Source: Callipepla californica brunnescens
Taxonomy: Eukaryota; Chordata; Aves; Galliformes; Odontophoridae
Direction of reading: 5' to 3'
NCBI GenBank assembly: GCA_023055505.1
Contig: JALIRH010000023.1
Span: forward strand, 11,714,271 to 11,778,270
Length of the DNA stretch: 64,000 nucleotides
Positions 46,180 to 58,257 of this stretch are shown here, one piece after another. The position numbers and the translations under genes were made by a program. How positions within the stretch are numbered: position 1 is the stretch's first letter; each line of letters starts with the position of its first letter. The notes under the pieces are model-generated. The model searched no databases. It was not told the origin of the DNA and saw nothing but the letters and a program-made list of their open reading frames with translations.

Positions 46180-46990
46180 TAGAATCACAGAATGTCTGAA
46201 GTTGTAAGAGGCACACAAGGATTTTCATGTCCAACTCCTTGCTCTACACAGAACCACCCAAAATTAAAATCCTATGTCTGAGACCATTAGCCAAAGGTTT
46301 ATTGAACTTTGGCAGGTTGGGGCCGTGACTGCTGCCCTGTGGAGACCGTTTCAGCACCTCAGCACCTCCTGGTGAAGAACATTTGCTTAACGCACACCTG
46401 ACCCACCTCTGTTACAGCCCCATGCCATTCTCATCATATCACATCACATCATATCATTATCGTATCATGTCACATCATATCATATTGTATCATTATCATA
46501 TCATATCATATGAGCCTCCTCTTCCCTTATGAAGACCTGTGGTCTGCCATAAGGCCTTACTTCAGCCTTCTCTGCTCTGGGCTGAACAAGCCAAAGACCC
46601 TCAGCTGCTCCTCATATGTCTTGCTCTTTAGGCTCTTCACTCTCTTTGTTGCTCTCCTTTGGGTACTCTAGTAGTTTTGTGTCCTTACATTGTAGTGCCC
46701 AAAACTGCACACAAAAGCGCTAGAGGTGAGATTACACACAGCAGAGCAGAGCGAGACAAACTGTTTCCTCACTCACTGGCAGTGCTGAGGCTAGTACACC
46801 CTGGGACCCAGGTGGCCTTTTGGGTTTCCGTGAAACATCAACCAGAACTCCCAGACACTTTCCATGGGGCTGCTCTCCAGCCTCTTATCGACAGGGCTGT
46901 GCATATGTACAAGACCATTCCATTCCAGGTACAGAATCTGGCACTTGTTAAACTTCGTGAGGTTTGAGGTTGCCCAATCCTCCATTTTGA
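46180..46990 (-). mobile_element. CR1 LINE 3' copy with ATCAT microsatellite
   Basis: The plus strand starts with agaatcacagaatgtctgaa, the reverse complement of a CR1 tail. It continues through gcacctcctggtgaagaaca, ccttctctgctctgggctga, acaagcc and gtttgaggttgcccaatcct near 46980. An ATCAT repeat has expanded inside it. Confidence 0.85.
46431..46511 (+). repeat. (ATCAT)n imperfect pentamer microsatellite
   Basis: About 80 bp of catat/catca/atcat-type pentamers (atcacatcatatcattatcg and similar) with point changes, located inside the minus-strand CR1 copy. It is therefore younger than that insertion. Confidence 0.9.
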
Positions 46991-47094
46991 TCTAATCATA
47001 AAAAGAGATAAGTTTGTTAAGCAGGACTTTCCCCTCATGATACTGTTCTGAAATGAACTTTAAGAATGTCATATTTTATATCCTGCCTACATTA

Positions 47095-47590
47095 TAATCT
47101 GGGATGACTATATTCAGTTGTGAACACCCAGCATAACAAGGACATTCATAAACTTAAATGCAGCAAGGTCCATAAAGATGGTCACGGGGCCAGGCCACAG
47201 AATCCAGGAGAGGCTGAGGTAGCTGGAGATTATCAGCTTGGTGAGGAGGAATGTTCTGGGGACCAAATGACAGCCTTCCAATGCCTGGGGTGAGTTAAAC
47301 AAGGAGACAATTGCACTCTTTGCTGAGATGCACAGCAAGATATATTGACTGTAAACAAAAACAGATTCCAATCATATATAGGGAAAAAAAGTCATCATGA
47401 GGATTAAAAAAGAAGTGAAAGAATTCACCCTGAAATATTGTGGCACCTCCAGCTTACTAGGTACCCAAAACCAAAATGTAACTGAATACAGCTCTGAGCA
47501 TTACTGGTCTACATTCAGTGTAGAAATTACTTCGGGTAGGACGCTGGATAAAAGACCTTCTGAGGTCCCTTCTGTCCTGAGTGATTATAT
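47095..47590 (+). mobile_element. Decayed CR1 LINE fragment (probable)
   Basis: Weak CR1 3' landmarks: gatggtcacggggccaggcc, ccaggagaggctgaggtagc, ggtgaggaggaatgttctgg and later tctgaggtcccttctgtcct, spread with indels. No tail. It may be one old copy or two pieces. Confidence 0.55.
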
Positions 47591-48824
47591 TTAGTCTTAA
47601 ATAAGAGCAGAAAGATTTGTACAGACAGAAATATTTCATGTTCTCACACTTCTCTCTCCATAGTAAAAATCGGAGTGGTTAGAAATCTTTGCAAAAGTTT
47701 TAAAAGGCTTTCACTGTTTAATGATTAATGTGTTTAATGTGTACTACACTGTTTAATGTGTACTACATTATCTTATACCTCATAGAGTTCAAGTTTTATG
47801 TTGAAGTTAAATGTAATTTAAAAAGGAGCTGTGAGAAGTTTTAGGATTTATGAGAAATTGTCACTGAAGCTGGTTGTAACTGGTGCATCCTTGCTTTTTT
47901 TTTTTTTTACTGTTGCCAATTCTCTACATTTCCAACTGCTACAGTTGTGGTAAGAATTTAATTTTCAGCTCGTCTTGTAGATCTCCTTTCAGAATTATAA
48001 GTGTAGGAATTGAAAAAACAAGTTGAATCAGTTCTTATTAGAGTCTGACAACAAAGGAGTTAAAATTTACTTTGGCAAGAGTTCTTATACTGAGTGAAGT
48101 TTGTGGGATATATCTCTGAAGATAGCATTGATGCTTATCTCTTAAAACTACAATGACATAGTGATTGAATGTCTTCAAAAGATATAGAAGTAACTTCACT
48201 GAACTCAACAGACATGCAAAGATCTATTTTAGCTAAGGATCTGCAGACATCAATAAAATATATTCTAATATGAATGCTATCAAAATTTCATGTTCTTGTT
48301 AACTAGAAAGTAGTCAATCTTCAATGTCCTGGTAATCAGAAAACCACAGAGAACTACAGAAACTATTACAAAGCCCATGAACAGTTGCTGCTTTTCACTA
48401 AATGGATACCTGTGAGAGCAGGCTACGTGTAGCTGGATCAGTCTGTAAGAACTACTAAGAAAATGCCTTACTAGGTTCCTCCAGCTTTAGGGCAACTACA
48501 GATCTTGTCTTATCATGAAAAATTTTCAAAATGTATTTTTTTTTGAGAACACTTTAGCCTTCTTCTTTTTACTTCTCATAATGTCTCTATATTCTTTCTT
48601 ACTACTTTTTCCTATACTCTCTGTATCATCATAGAATCAGATTTGCGAAGTCAGGCAAGCCTGCTTTCTTTTTACTCTTCTGTCACATCTCTGAGCTGGA
48701 GACACTGAATCAAGGAAGTAAAGAGTAAAACCTTTCTGCTCTTCCCCACAGCAGATGGAATCCTTTTAGGACTCCTCAGGAAGGTATTTTCTCAGTATGT
48801 TTAGAGTCTTTAAAATACAGATCA
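47591..48824. other. Intergenic AT-rich DNA
   Basis: Contains a 19-bp tandem duplicate (tgtttaatgtgtactacay, 47731-47768) and a T-run (47898-47909). No gene seen. Confidence 0.55.
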
Positions 48825-49470
48825 TAGAATCATAAAGTGGATTGGGTTGGAAGGAGACATTAAACATCATCTGGTTCCAACACCTCTGCCACGGGCAGGA
48901 TTGCCACCCACCAGCTCAAGCTGCCCAGGGCCCCATCCAACCTGGCCTTGAGCACCTCCACAGATTGAGCATCTGCAGCTTCTCTGTGCAACCTGTGTCA
49001 GAGTCTTACCACCCTCTGAGTAAAGAATTATCATCTCCCCTCTTTTTGTTTGAAAGCATTCTCCTTTGTCCTATTACTATCTGCTAATACAAAAAGTTGG
49101 TCTCTCTTGGTTTATGAGCTTCCACTAAGTACTGGAAGGACATGATGAGGTCTCCCCTGAGCCTTCTCTTCTCAAGGCTTAACAAGCTCAATTCCCTCAG
49201 CCCTTCTTTGCAGGAGAAGTGCTCCAGCTTTCTGATCATCCTTCCTTCTCTGGACCTGCTCCAACAGTTCCACATCTATCTGGTGGTGGGAGCCATGGAA
49301 TAGGACCAGATGGGGCTCACAAGGGCAGAGTAGAGTAGAACAATCACTGCCCTCTCCCTGCTGGGCTCTTCTGATGCAGCCTAGCATACTGCTGGGACTT
49401 CTGGGCTGCAGGCACGTGCTGCTGGCTCATGTGCAGCTTTTCATCCACCAGAACCACCAGGTTTCACTTT
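48825..49470 (-). mobile_element. CR1 LINE 3' copy
   Basis: The plus strand begins atcatagaatcataaagtgg (reverse-complement tail). It continues ggttggaaggagacattaaa, tgccacgggcaggattgcc and cacccaccagctcaagctgc through the ORF2 C-terminus (minus-strand LREL-SLLSLEKRRLRGDL) to about 49470. Antisense frames have stops. Confidence 0.9.
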
Positions 49471-52400
49471 AAATACTGTTAATAGTTTGGAATTTGTTTT
49501 AGTTATCTGTAGCGTAGTCACATATTTGTGGATGGGATATACATTTCACATAATATTTACTGTGTTTTAGAACTAGTCCAGCTATTGAAACAAATTGTTT
49601 CTGAAAGAAAAGAAATCAAGAATAGATGGAACACTTTTTGCTTCATCCTTCTTATTTTCGTACTTCTTTTGCAGTCTCCGTTCATGAGCAAAACTGACTG
49701 TGTTTGAACTTTCTTTTATTTCTCAGAGTTCAGCTAGAGATAATGATATAAGATACGTGAGCAGCTTCTGTTGACTTTCTGGAGACTGAATGCAATATTT
49801 ACAAAACATTGCAACTATTTTTCTGCAATATTTTTTCTATATGTACATATTCTTTTCTATGTGTAAGAAAATATGACTTGGTAAGTTAGCGTAGACACAT
49901 ACTGAACTGTTTTATATCTCTACATGATTTTCAACAAGAAGTTATCATCTCATAAAAACGGAACAATTCAAACTGTCATTTTTTTATGGGCACACCTTGA
50001 AAATAAACATTTACATGTAGAATGTACATTATACGTTCTTTTTTATAATTTACTTATTTGGGGAGTGGATCCAGAAATGTTAAAAACCAAAAATTACATG
50101 GGACCTGATCACACCTGGACTCAAGGGTTTAGGTTTCTCCAAGGATATTTTGGGACCTTACATAGTAAGCCTTTCATATTTTCCCAAGTGAATGTTGTTG
50201 GATTACTCTTGCTTTTGTCTCATATTATGTCAGCAACTGTGCTTTTGATGCTTAATCTTGCTTTTAGATCATTTTGTAAAGTTTTAAGCTGGTTACAGTC
50301 TGCTTTGCAAACAGTGTAGAAAAGGAGGAAAAGAGTGAAAGGGAGTCTGCATACATGACTTTACTGCATGTCAAGTACCAGCAGGGTGAAAAATCAAACT
50401 TGTTTTTCTGTCACTCTCTTCTGTTCTTCACAAACACAGATACAATATCCTAATCCTGTTGGAGTACTCTGTGAACAGAACTGTCATGCATCATTCACAC
50501 TGACAAAGCAAACACAGTAAGAGAAGTAGCCAATGTTTCTGTTCATGTCAAACAGTCCCTTATGAAAATATGATTTGAGAGCCAAATCTGGCATATTTGT
50601 TGTTTGGCAGTGACATATAGCAGCAGGAAGGAAGATGACAAATACTCAGGTTCACCTTCGAAAAGCTTCTACTGCCTAACTTTTTTTATTTCAATGGAGG
50701 TAGGGAAGGAAAAGATAGGTAAAGAATTTTTGTATTGGCCTTATTCTCATTCCTTTAAAAGACTTCAACAGGGTCAACTGTAGATCATGACAGTGCTTTA
50801 CAAAATCCTGACTTTAGTGTTAATTTCAGCAATTCTTTGCAAAATAATGGCAGACTGTATATTTAAGGGAATTATGGCTCTGTCACTGAACGTGTTTTAG
50901 CTGTGATCGAGGGACAAACAGAAGACAAAGTTTATGCACAGGATTATGTCTTTAATTAGAACAAGTAATTTAGTTGCAGTTGGCTGATAATTATACCAAG
51001 TAATGTGAGCAAGTAAGCACTTTCTTGAGACAACTTCAGTATAAGCAGAATTCGGATTAGTAGATATTAGCATTTATAGGATTAGATGGTATACTTAGGA
51101 AACAAAAGAAAACTTTCAGACACATGAGGTCTAAGAGAGAAGTAGCAGATTTCTGCATAAAATAATTCAGAATAGAATGTCGAATGTTTTTTTCATCATC
51201 TATTCAAGCCTACAGATGGCCATGCTACTTCAGGGGCAGATATTCTTTGTTTCTGTAAATGGAGTGTTAGATAGGCTTCTTTTTTCAACTTGAAGATGAT
51301 GAAATAGTTACTAATTATATTAATGAACTAGACAGTAGGTATAATTAAATTTCTGAAATGCGATATTCTGTGAGAGAGAAAGCTGAAGTTCCCCACCTCT
51401 CAGAGATAAAGAAATTTAAAATTAGTGTGTTAAACAGATAAGTCAGCAGAAGATGGATGCTGTTAAGAAAGATTGTAAGAGATCATAAAAGCATCTTGGC
51501 TGAGTCAGTGTGTTTGATTTCAGTAGAATCTGGATTTAGAATTTGGACAAAGAGTAATGGTTAATTTTGGCTCTTTCCATGAAATAGTAATGGCTCTGAC
51601 TTGATTTATCATTTTGGTAAAGGAGAAATTCAAAAGCAAAAATTAATTTCAACTTCAATTTTCAACACAGTCTCTCTTCCTTTTTTTTTTCTTTTCAAAT
51701 TGTAGTTTACCATTCTCACTGTTTAAAATTTTCAGTACATCTGCTGACCTTGCTGTTAACTTTTCTTATTTTTCCCAACTAGAAAAAACCTCACAGAGGT
51801 TCAAAAGGAAAAACGAAGGAATTTTCAATGACTTCAGAAAGCATTTATACTTTTTTTTTTTTTTTTTTTTCAGCTCCCAGGAAATCCAAAGAACAAGGTT
51901 ATTCAAATAGAGAATTTTTAAGTGGAAGCAGAAAGTACAAAAAGGAAATGGACTGCTAAAATCATGTGCTTTCTTTAACCAAAATTTAGCTCTCTCTCTT
52001 ACTATGCATAAGCAATCACAACATTTCTTTTTAAATTACTGCTTTATCCAAGCTACTTTCATCTAGAGCACATAAAGATAAAGAAGCAGGGCCAAATTCT
52101 CATTCTAGGACCATGTATTAGTTATAACTACTTTGCATGAGGAGAATGGAAAAATGTTGCCAGTAGACTCTTCTCTAGCTGTAGCTTGTCACTAAAAATA
52201 AACACTGAAAATGAAGTTGTTTATTTGAACTGCAGGAACTTGTAATCTGGTTTAACATTTAATTTGCTCTTGTAAACTAATGAACAAAACATTTCAAAGA
52301 ATTCCTATTAAACTGGGAATTATTAACAACAGCAGTTCTATCAGTCAGAACATAGCTAGGAGGACATAGATACATTTCCAACTCAAACCTCAAACAACTT

Positions 52401-54029
52401 GTATCTGCTTCTACTTTTTTGCAGCTCACAGAGAAGATGTGGGAGGACTTTAACACCTGGGCTTCCCTGAGCCCTGCATTAGGCTGACAGCATGTGCAGC
52501 CACAGCTTTTCCAGAAGAGCCGCAGGCAGGCAGGCAGAACTTCTTGAAGCCACAGTTGTATCCATTATAACCCCTCTTCCCATTTCATGTTTCTATTTCA
52601 GGCAGCGGCCACTAAAACAGAAAGAGCCAGCACAGAGGTTTGAAGTGGATTTCTATTTGTTATCTGAGGTTGTTCAATTTGGGCATTTACCAGATAGGAA
52701 ATCCTAATCCTGTTGTTACTTTTCACTCCAGAAAGCACTGTGTTTTGAAGGCCAAAGCTTATCTCTCAAAGAAATACGCTGCAGCTATTAAGCTATATTT
52801 GTGTTACAAGGTACAAAATGTGCAGAACAAAACACTTCAGTGACAATTTATCCTCTTCTTTGCGTCCCCATTATTTTTCCTTCTTAATAGTTTGAGAAAA
52901 AGTTGAAGTAAATTCATTACTTCGGTGACTTGTTTTACAGCAACATGAGAATACTTTTTAATTTGCTGGCAAATTCTGAAAAAGGAGCAGGCCTTAAAAA
53001 TGTTTCTCCAGATTGAAGTGTAAAGCTCTCTTTACTGTTCTTATGGTTTAATGATGTTCTTATGTTCTTATGTTTAATGATGATCTTGCAGATACTTCAT
53101 CTAGAGCACAATTCAAGTACAATTAGAAACAAAAGAACACTAAATCTAAGAATTATCTGCTAATAGAACTCATGCAAAGTCCCAGACCACAGGAATGTGA
53201 GCAGAGACTTCTCATGTGGGTCACCATAACCTCACTGCAGGCATCTCAGATTCCTCTAGTATCTAAAATAATAATTACTTGAACATCTGGAAATAATGAC
53301 AAATAAAAACTTCAAAATTCTGATATCTGACGTTTTTCACAGCTGCCTCAATTAGCATGAAGGGCTGGAATGCCTCTCCTGATGAAGGCCATGGCTGCTG
53401 GCTCTACTGGGCTCTTAAGGTTCACTGACTGGCTCATGAGGTGCCAGTGAGGAGAGCATGTTTTCCTGCTGTCCAAATACAGAATGAGCAATGCGGGCCT
53501 ATGTATGGAACAGGCCTTTCTGAGACAGGAGCAGAATGGTATAAGCAGCAGGTGGCGATGCTGTGCCTTTATGGGGACCATACCCTTCATGGCACATAAA
53601 ATAGACCAGAGCTATTGAGGTCTGCATCTGAGTAGGAAAAGACAAGTGTAACCTGGTGGCATCTGTTTGGCTGAAGTGGATGAATTATTCTTATAGACAG
53701 TGACTGCTCAGTGCAGACCTGTCATGCTGGTAATTTAGGCTTTGCTGAAGAAACTTGGTAAGAAAAATTCTTCCATCTGATGGTCCACAGGCCGCGTATC
53801 CCCTGCCCAGCTAAGGCTGTTCTATTCCTCCCAGCACCCAGTGGTCGTACAGGGCTGTATGTTCAGTGTTCACAATGGAGGACACAGTGTCATCTCTCCA
53901 AAGCTGTGTTTCCTGAAGATGTAAATTTTGGGATGCTTTACCGGTTTGGACAATGGGAGCCTGAATCTCCATCTGCTGCATTGACAGAACTTTGTGTATG
54001 AGAAAAACAGACAGTGCCTCTTCTTTGGT
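49471..54029. other. Intergenic AT-rich DNA
   Basis: Includes a 131-aa open frame (49924-50319) without family resemblance, a 20-bp T-run (51851-51870) and an imperfect short tandem repeat (53036-53085). The 53340-53600 stretch has no stop on the minus strand for 80 codons, but I recognise nothing in it. Confidence 0.5.
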
Positions 54030-54085
54030 TTATTTGGACTGGATGATCTTGTAGGTCTTTTTCCAACCCTAGTGATTCTATGATC
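54030..54085 (+). mobile_element. CR1 LINE terminal stub
   Basis: Only the last ~55 bp of a CR1 3' end: ttggactggatgatcttgta, tttttccaaccctagtgatt, ctatgatctatg. A second CR1 sequence starts within about 10 bp. Confidence 0.85.
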
Positions 54086-54094
54086 TATGTACAG

Positions 54095-55080
54095 GGGTCC
54101 AAGAAAGCTGGTCAGTATTCAAGGATCATCTCCTCCAAACCCGGGAGCAATGCATCCCAAGAAAGGAGAAGGCAGACAAGAATGCCAGGAGGCCTTCATG
54201 GATGAACAAATAACTCCTGCACTTACTGGAGAGCAAAAAGAAAATACTTAGGGAGAGAAAGTAAGAACAGGTTAACAGGGAGGAATACAAAGAGGCCATC
54301 CAAGGAGCCAGAGACCAAGTTACGAAAGCTTAAGCCCAGGTGGAATTAAATTTAGCCAGGGACATAAAGAGGAAAAAAATAATGTCTAGAAGTATATCAG
54401 TGATAAAAGGCAGGCTAGGGAAGATGCAGGCACTCTGCAGTGGGAGACTGGAGACCTTGTCACTAGAAATGCAGAGAAAAGCTGAGGTGCTCAGTGACTT
54501 TGCCTCAGTCTTTGCCAGCAAGGGCTATAGTCATACCACCTGTATTACAGAAAGCAAAGATAAGAACTGGGAGAAGGAAGATCTGCCCATTGTACATGAA
54601 GATCAGATTTGAGACCATCTGAAGAGCCTGAAGATGCACAAGTCCATGGACCCGTTGAGATTCATCCATGGGTTCTCAGGGAACTGGTGAATGAAGCTGC
54701 CAAGCTGCTATTCATTACATTTGAAAGGTCACGGCAGTCTGGTGGAGTTCCCACTGACTGGAAAAGGGGAAACATAACCCCCGTTTTCAAGAAGGAAAAA
54801 AAGATGATCTGGGAAATTACAGGGCAGTCAGTCTCACCACTATGCCTGGCAAGATCATGGAGCAGATGGTCCTAAAGGCTCAACTAAAGCACATGGAAAA
54901 TAAAGATGGGGAGATTGGTGGTAACCCACATGGCTTCACCAAGGGCAAATCATGCCTGACAAACCTGATGACTTTTTATGGTGGAATTACACATCAGTGG
55001 ATAAAGGAAAAGTAACTGATGCTACCAACCTGGACTGCTGCAAAGTGTTTGACACTGTCCCACATAATGTCCTATGTTCA
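54095..55080 (+). mobile_element. CR1 LINE central segment, lacking its 3' end
   Basis: Begins in the endonuclease-RT linker (frame from 54340: ELNLARDIKRKKIM, RSISVIKGRLGKMQ). It continues through RELVNEAAKLLFITFERSRQ and GGVPTDWKRGNITPVFKKEK (54660-54820) and the GGNPHGFTKGKSCLTN-like start, with motif A partly recognisable near 55035-55065. It stops abruptly near 55080 at gtcccacataatgtcct with no 3' region. CR1 copies are normally truncated at the 5' end, so loss of the 3' end implies a later deletion or insertion. Confidence 0.87.
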
Positions 55081-57662
55081 TCATTCAGAATGTGTACATG
55101 CAAGCTTGCTCTGAGATGAGCAAAGGAAACTAGCTAAGAGCCATCAGGATATTTCACTCAGAGATCTTTACTAACAGCAGCACAAACGTACAGCAGCATG
55201 TGTGGCCTCTCTTAGCCCATACAGTCCCAAGAGGCCAGTACAAGCCTGTATACCCTTCCCTTGAGCTAGGACGTGGAGACCACATCACTAGTGTGACGTT
55301 TCAGTAATTCTGTAGTGGCAGGGCGTGCACACTGCCTTTAGGTTTTGTGCTTACTTTGAACTAAGAAGAAAATAGTATGCATAATCAGGACCACAGGGAT
55401 TGGCATGGTGTAGGCTCAGGCTGCACAGACAGTGGTGCTGGTCCATAAGCTGCAGGACCTGGACAGGCTGGATGAAGGCTAGTACTTGCCAGATGAACTC
55501 GAGGCTGTGGTTTTGCCCCTGAAACAGGCGCCAGGGGCTGCAAATGCAATCATTGCTGTGGCAGAAGTCTTGCTAAAAGTAGAATACATTTTCCCATAAT
55601 TCTGCTTTGGTCTGGTCAGTCCCTGGGTTGTAGAAGAGAACCACATTCGTATTTTTATACTATAATTACAGAGCAGAGTCAAGCTCATAGCTGAATCCTC
55701 CTTTTCTTTGTTCTCTTCACTTTATAGTTGGGTTAGAATAAAAGCCTTCTGCTATTTTCTCCCAAGATGTGTTCTGTGACAGGACAGTTCATGAGTTTAT
55801 CTTAATAGTGGAACAGTAGTTATTTATAGTGCTTGGACCAACTCACTCATTTTCTTGCACAGCTCTGTTTAAACTGTAGAGGGAAAGATAATCTGTATCT
55901 TCTGATATAAGATGAATACCTGAAAACACTGCATCCAAAAAATGATCAAAGTCAGGGAACTCAGGTTACCTGTGTTCTTAGGGGACATAACATTGTTATT
56001 TAGTTAAGAAGTCCGCACTAAAGCACTTAGCCCCCCTTGCCTGCTCGTTGTAAAAGACGAAGCTGATGGTGCTGAAAAGCGCCTATGGGTTAGAGGGAGA
56101 TTATACGTTTGAATAGTTAATTGGGGAATTATGATGAGCTTTCTTAACTTGTTTGTTGATACTGCTGTTAAGGAAAAAGAAGATCACAAATCTGGACATC
56201 CTTTCAGTTAATATTTACCATCTGCCCAACTTAGTCTACTTCTTTTCTGGCAGAACTTCTGCTTTTGTGGTTATTTTTCTTTTCTTTGTGATTATGAAGT
56301 GATCCCCAGTGGCATGTTAGAAATCACCACTGTAAATGCTGACAATTGTTCTGGGGTTAGCTTCAAAGGCTCGTAAAACCCACAATGTTAAATCTTCGTC
56401 TGGAGCTGGCACAGTCACTCTCTCCAAATGAGCAGTTTGTGTGCAAGTGGCCCTCAGCTGAGAGCAAGCACCCTGCAGATTCTTTGAATATAGGAATGTT
56501 TGCCAAATGCAAGCCAAACACAGCCAGGACACCACATCTGCAGGGCTGGGGGCTAGCCCAGGACCCTGAGGAGCTCAGCGATGGAAGGGGACACAGTTCC
56601 CTGTGTCAGTAGATGGCCCTCCTGAGGACATGCAGTTGCAGAAATAGTATAGCTGTCAAAGCTGTCCTCCAGCTGACTGCAAGGCAAGAGAAAAAGTGTC
56701 CAAAACTGTTCTGTAGACAGATAAGTGCTTCTGTCTAAAAGATCTAGCTACTCCCATGTGTGTTATTTTGCCTGTCTTGATTTAGCAGGGATTTGCTGTC
56801 ATTCGTCAGACAGGATGGGGCTGGAGTTTGACCCACTGCCTCAACCACACCTTTGGGTCACAAAGAGCATTTAAAAGAGTGTGTATAGGAACAGGAACTG
56901 GATTTAAGTCTGCATTCCTCTGGACTAGCAGTTGCTTTGCCTGCAGCCAAAGTGATGCTCTGAATGTGAATGCAAATCTGCACACAACTGAGAGGGAGAA
57001 GGAGAATTTTTACTCTAGTGATATAGCTTTTCTAAAGATATGCTGACAAATCTGAATCTCAAACATATTTAGGAGAAAAGCACATGGGGATAAAGAAAGT
57101 AACCAATTCTCACATCAATATATTTTTAAAATACATGCTTATTTCTGTTTTGAAGCCAGAAACCTTTATCCTCTGCTGTGATGTTAAGGATAAACTAAGG
57201 TGAATGCATCTAGTAATAATTACAGTTAATTCCCTATCCATCTTGTGTCCTTCTTTGCAGACAATTCTCAGCTGTTCTGCTCGAAGTATTGTTTTTAAGC
57301 ACAGCTTGCCCACGACAGGACTTCTGTTGGATTTCATTGCCTTTTCAGTGTATTTATGTCAACTGTATGATTTTTTGTTTTGCCTTTAGGTGGTTATTAG
57401 CTTAAATTTGCTCCATCTGATACTGATTCCATGCAATCTTCTCATGATGTAGCTACAATGATTTTAATGTTGCTGCTTGTGATTTACAATGAAGTGTTCC
57501 CCTTTGGTCTGGTAAAATTCTTCAACAAATTTAAAACAGTTTTCAGAGCAAATAGCTCCTGGGTTATTCACCGATTCCATTACTCATGACCCAGACAGAC
57601 TTTGAGATACAGAAAAAGGAGTACATTGAGCCAGGTTCTTCCTTTGCACAGTTTAGCTGAGC
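55081..57662. other. Intergenic DNA, partly unassigned
   Basis: 55081-55700 is GC-richer than the surroundings and abuts the broken CR1, with a possible CR1 scrap near 55455 (aggacctggacaggctgg). It may be another inserted element, but I cannot name it. The remainder is AT-rich without a gene. Confidence 0.45.
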
Positions 57663-57686
57663 CACACACACACACACACACACACA
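57663..57686 (+). repeat. (CA)12 dinucleotide microsatellite
   Basis: Twelve perfect CA units immediately followed by the purine tract. Z-DNA-prone alternating sequence. Confidence 0.95.
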
Positions 57687-58257
57687 GAAAAAAAGAAAGG
57701 AAGGAGGGAAGGAGGGAAGGAGGGAAGGAGGGAAGGAGGGAAGGAAGGAGGGAAGGAAGGAGGGAAGGAAGGAGGGAAGGAAGGAGGGAAGGAAGGAGGG
57801 AAGGAAGGAAGGAAGGAAGGAAGGAAGGAAGGAAGGAAGGAAGGAAGGAAGGAAGGAAGGAAGGAAGGAAGGAAGGAAGGAAGGAAGGAAGGAAGGAAGG
57901 AAGGAAGGAAGGAAGGAAGGAAGGAAGGAAGGAAGGAAGGAAGGAAGGAAGGAAGGAAGGGAGGAAGGGAGGGAGGGAGGGAGGGAGGGAGGGAGGGAGG
58001 GAGGGAGGAAGGAAGGAAGGGAGGAAGGAAGGAAGGGAGGGAGGGAGGGAGGGAGGGAAGGAGGGAAGGAGGGAAGGAGGGAAGGAGGGAAGGAGGGAGG
58101 AAGGAAAAGAAAGAAAAAGAAAAAGAAAAAGAAAAAGAAAAAGAAAAAGAAAAAGAAAAAGAAAAAGAAAAAGAAAAAGAAAAAGAAAAAGAAAAAGAAG
58201 AAAAAGAAAAAGAAAAAGAAAAAGAAAAAGAAAAAGAAAAAGAAAAAGAAAGAGAGA
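57687..58257 (+). repeat. Compound polypurine microsatellite (GGAA/GGGA/AAAAAG)
   Basis: Every base is A or G. Sub-blocks in order: GGAAGGAGG-type (to about 57797), nearly pure GGAA (about 57797-57960), GGGA (about 57966-58008), mixed GGAA/GGGA (about 58009-58110), then (AAAAAG)n (about 58113-58250). The translated frames are repeat artefacts. Capable of H-DNA, and of G-quadruplex formation in the GGGA blocks. Confidence 0.97.

Noticed and set aside
52492..52707. Possible exon with an acceptor-like ttctatttcag at about 52602
   Set aside because: Open frame only 71 codons, no family match and no supporting neighbouring exon.
53348..53590. 80-aa minus-strand frame
   Set aside because: Unrecognised and without splice or promoter context; could be an old repeat, so no gene is called.
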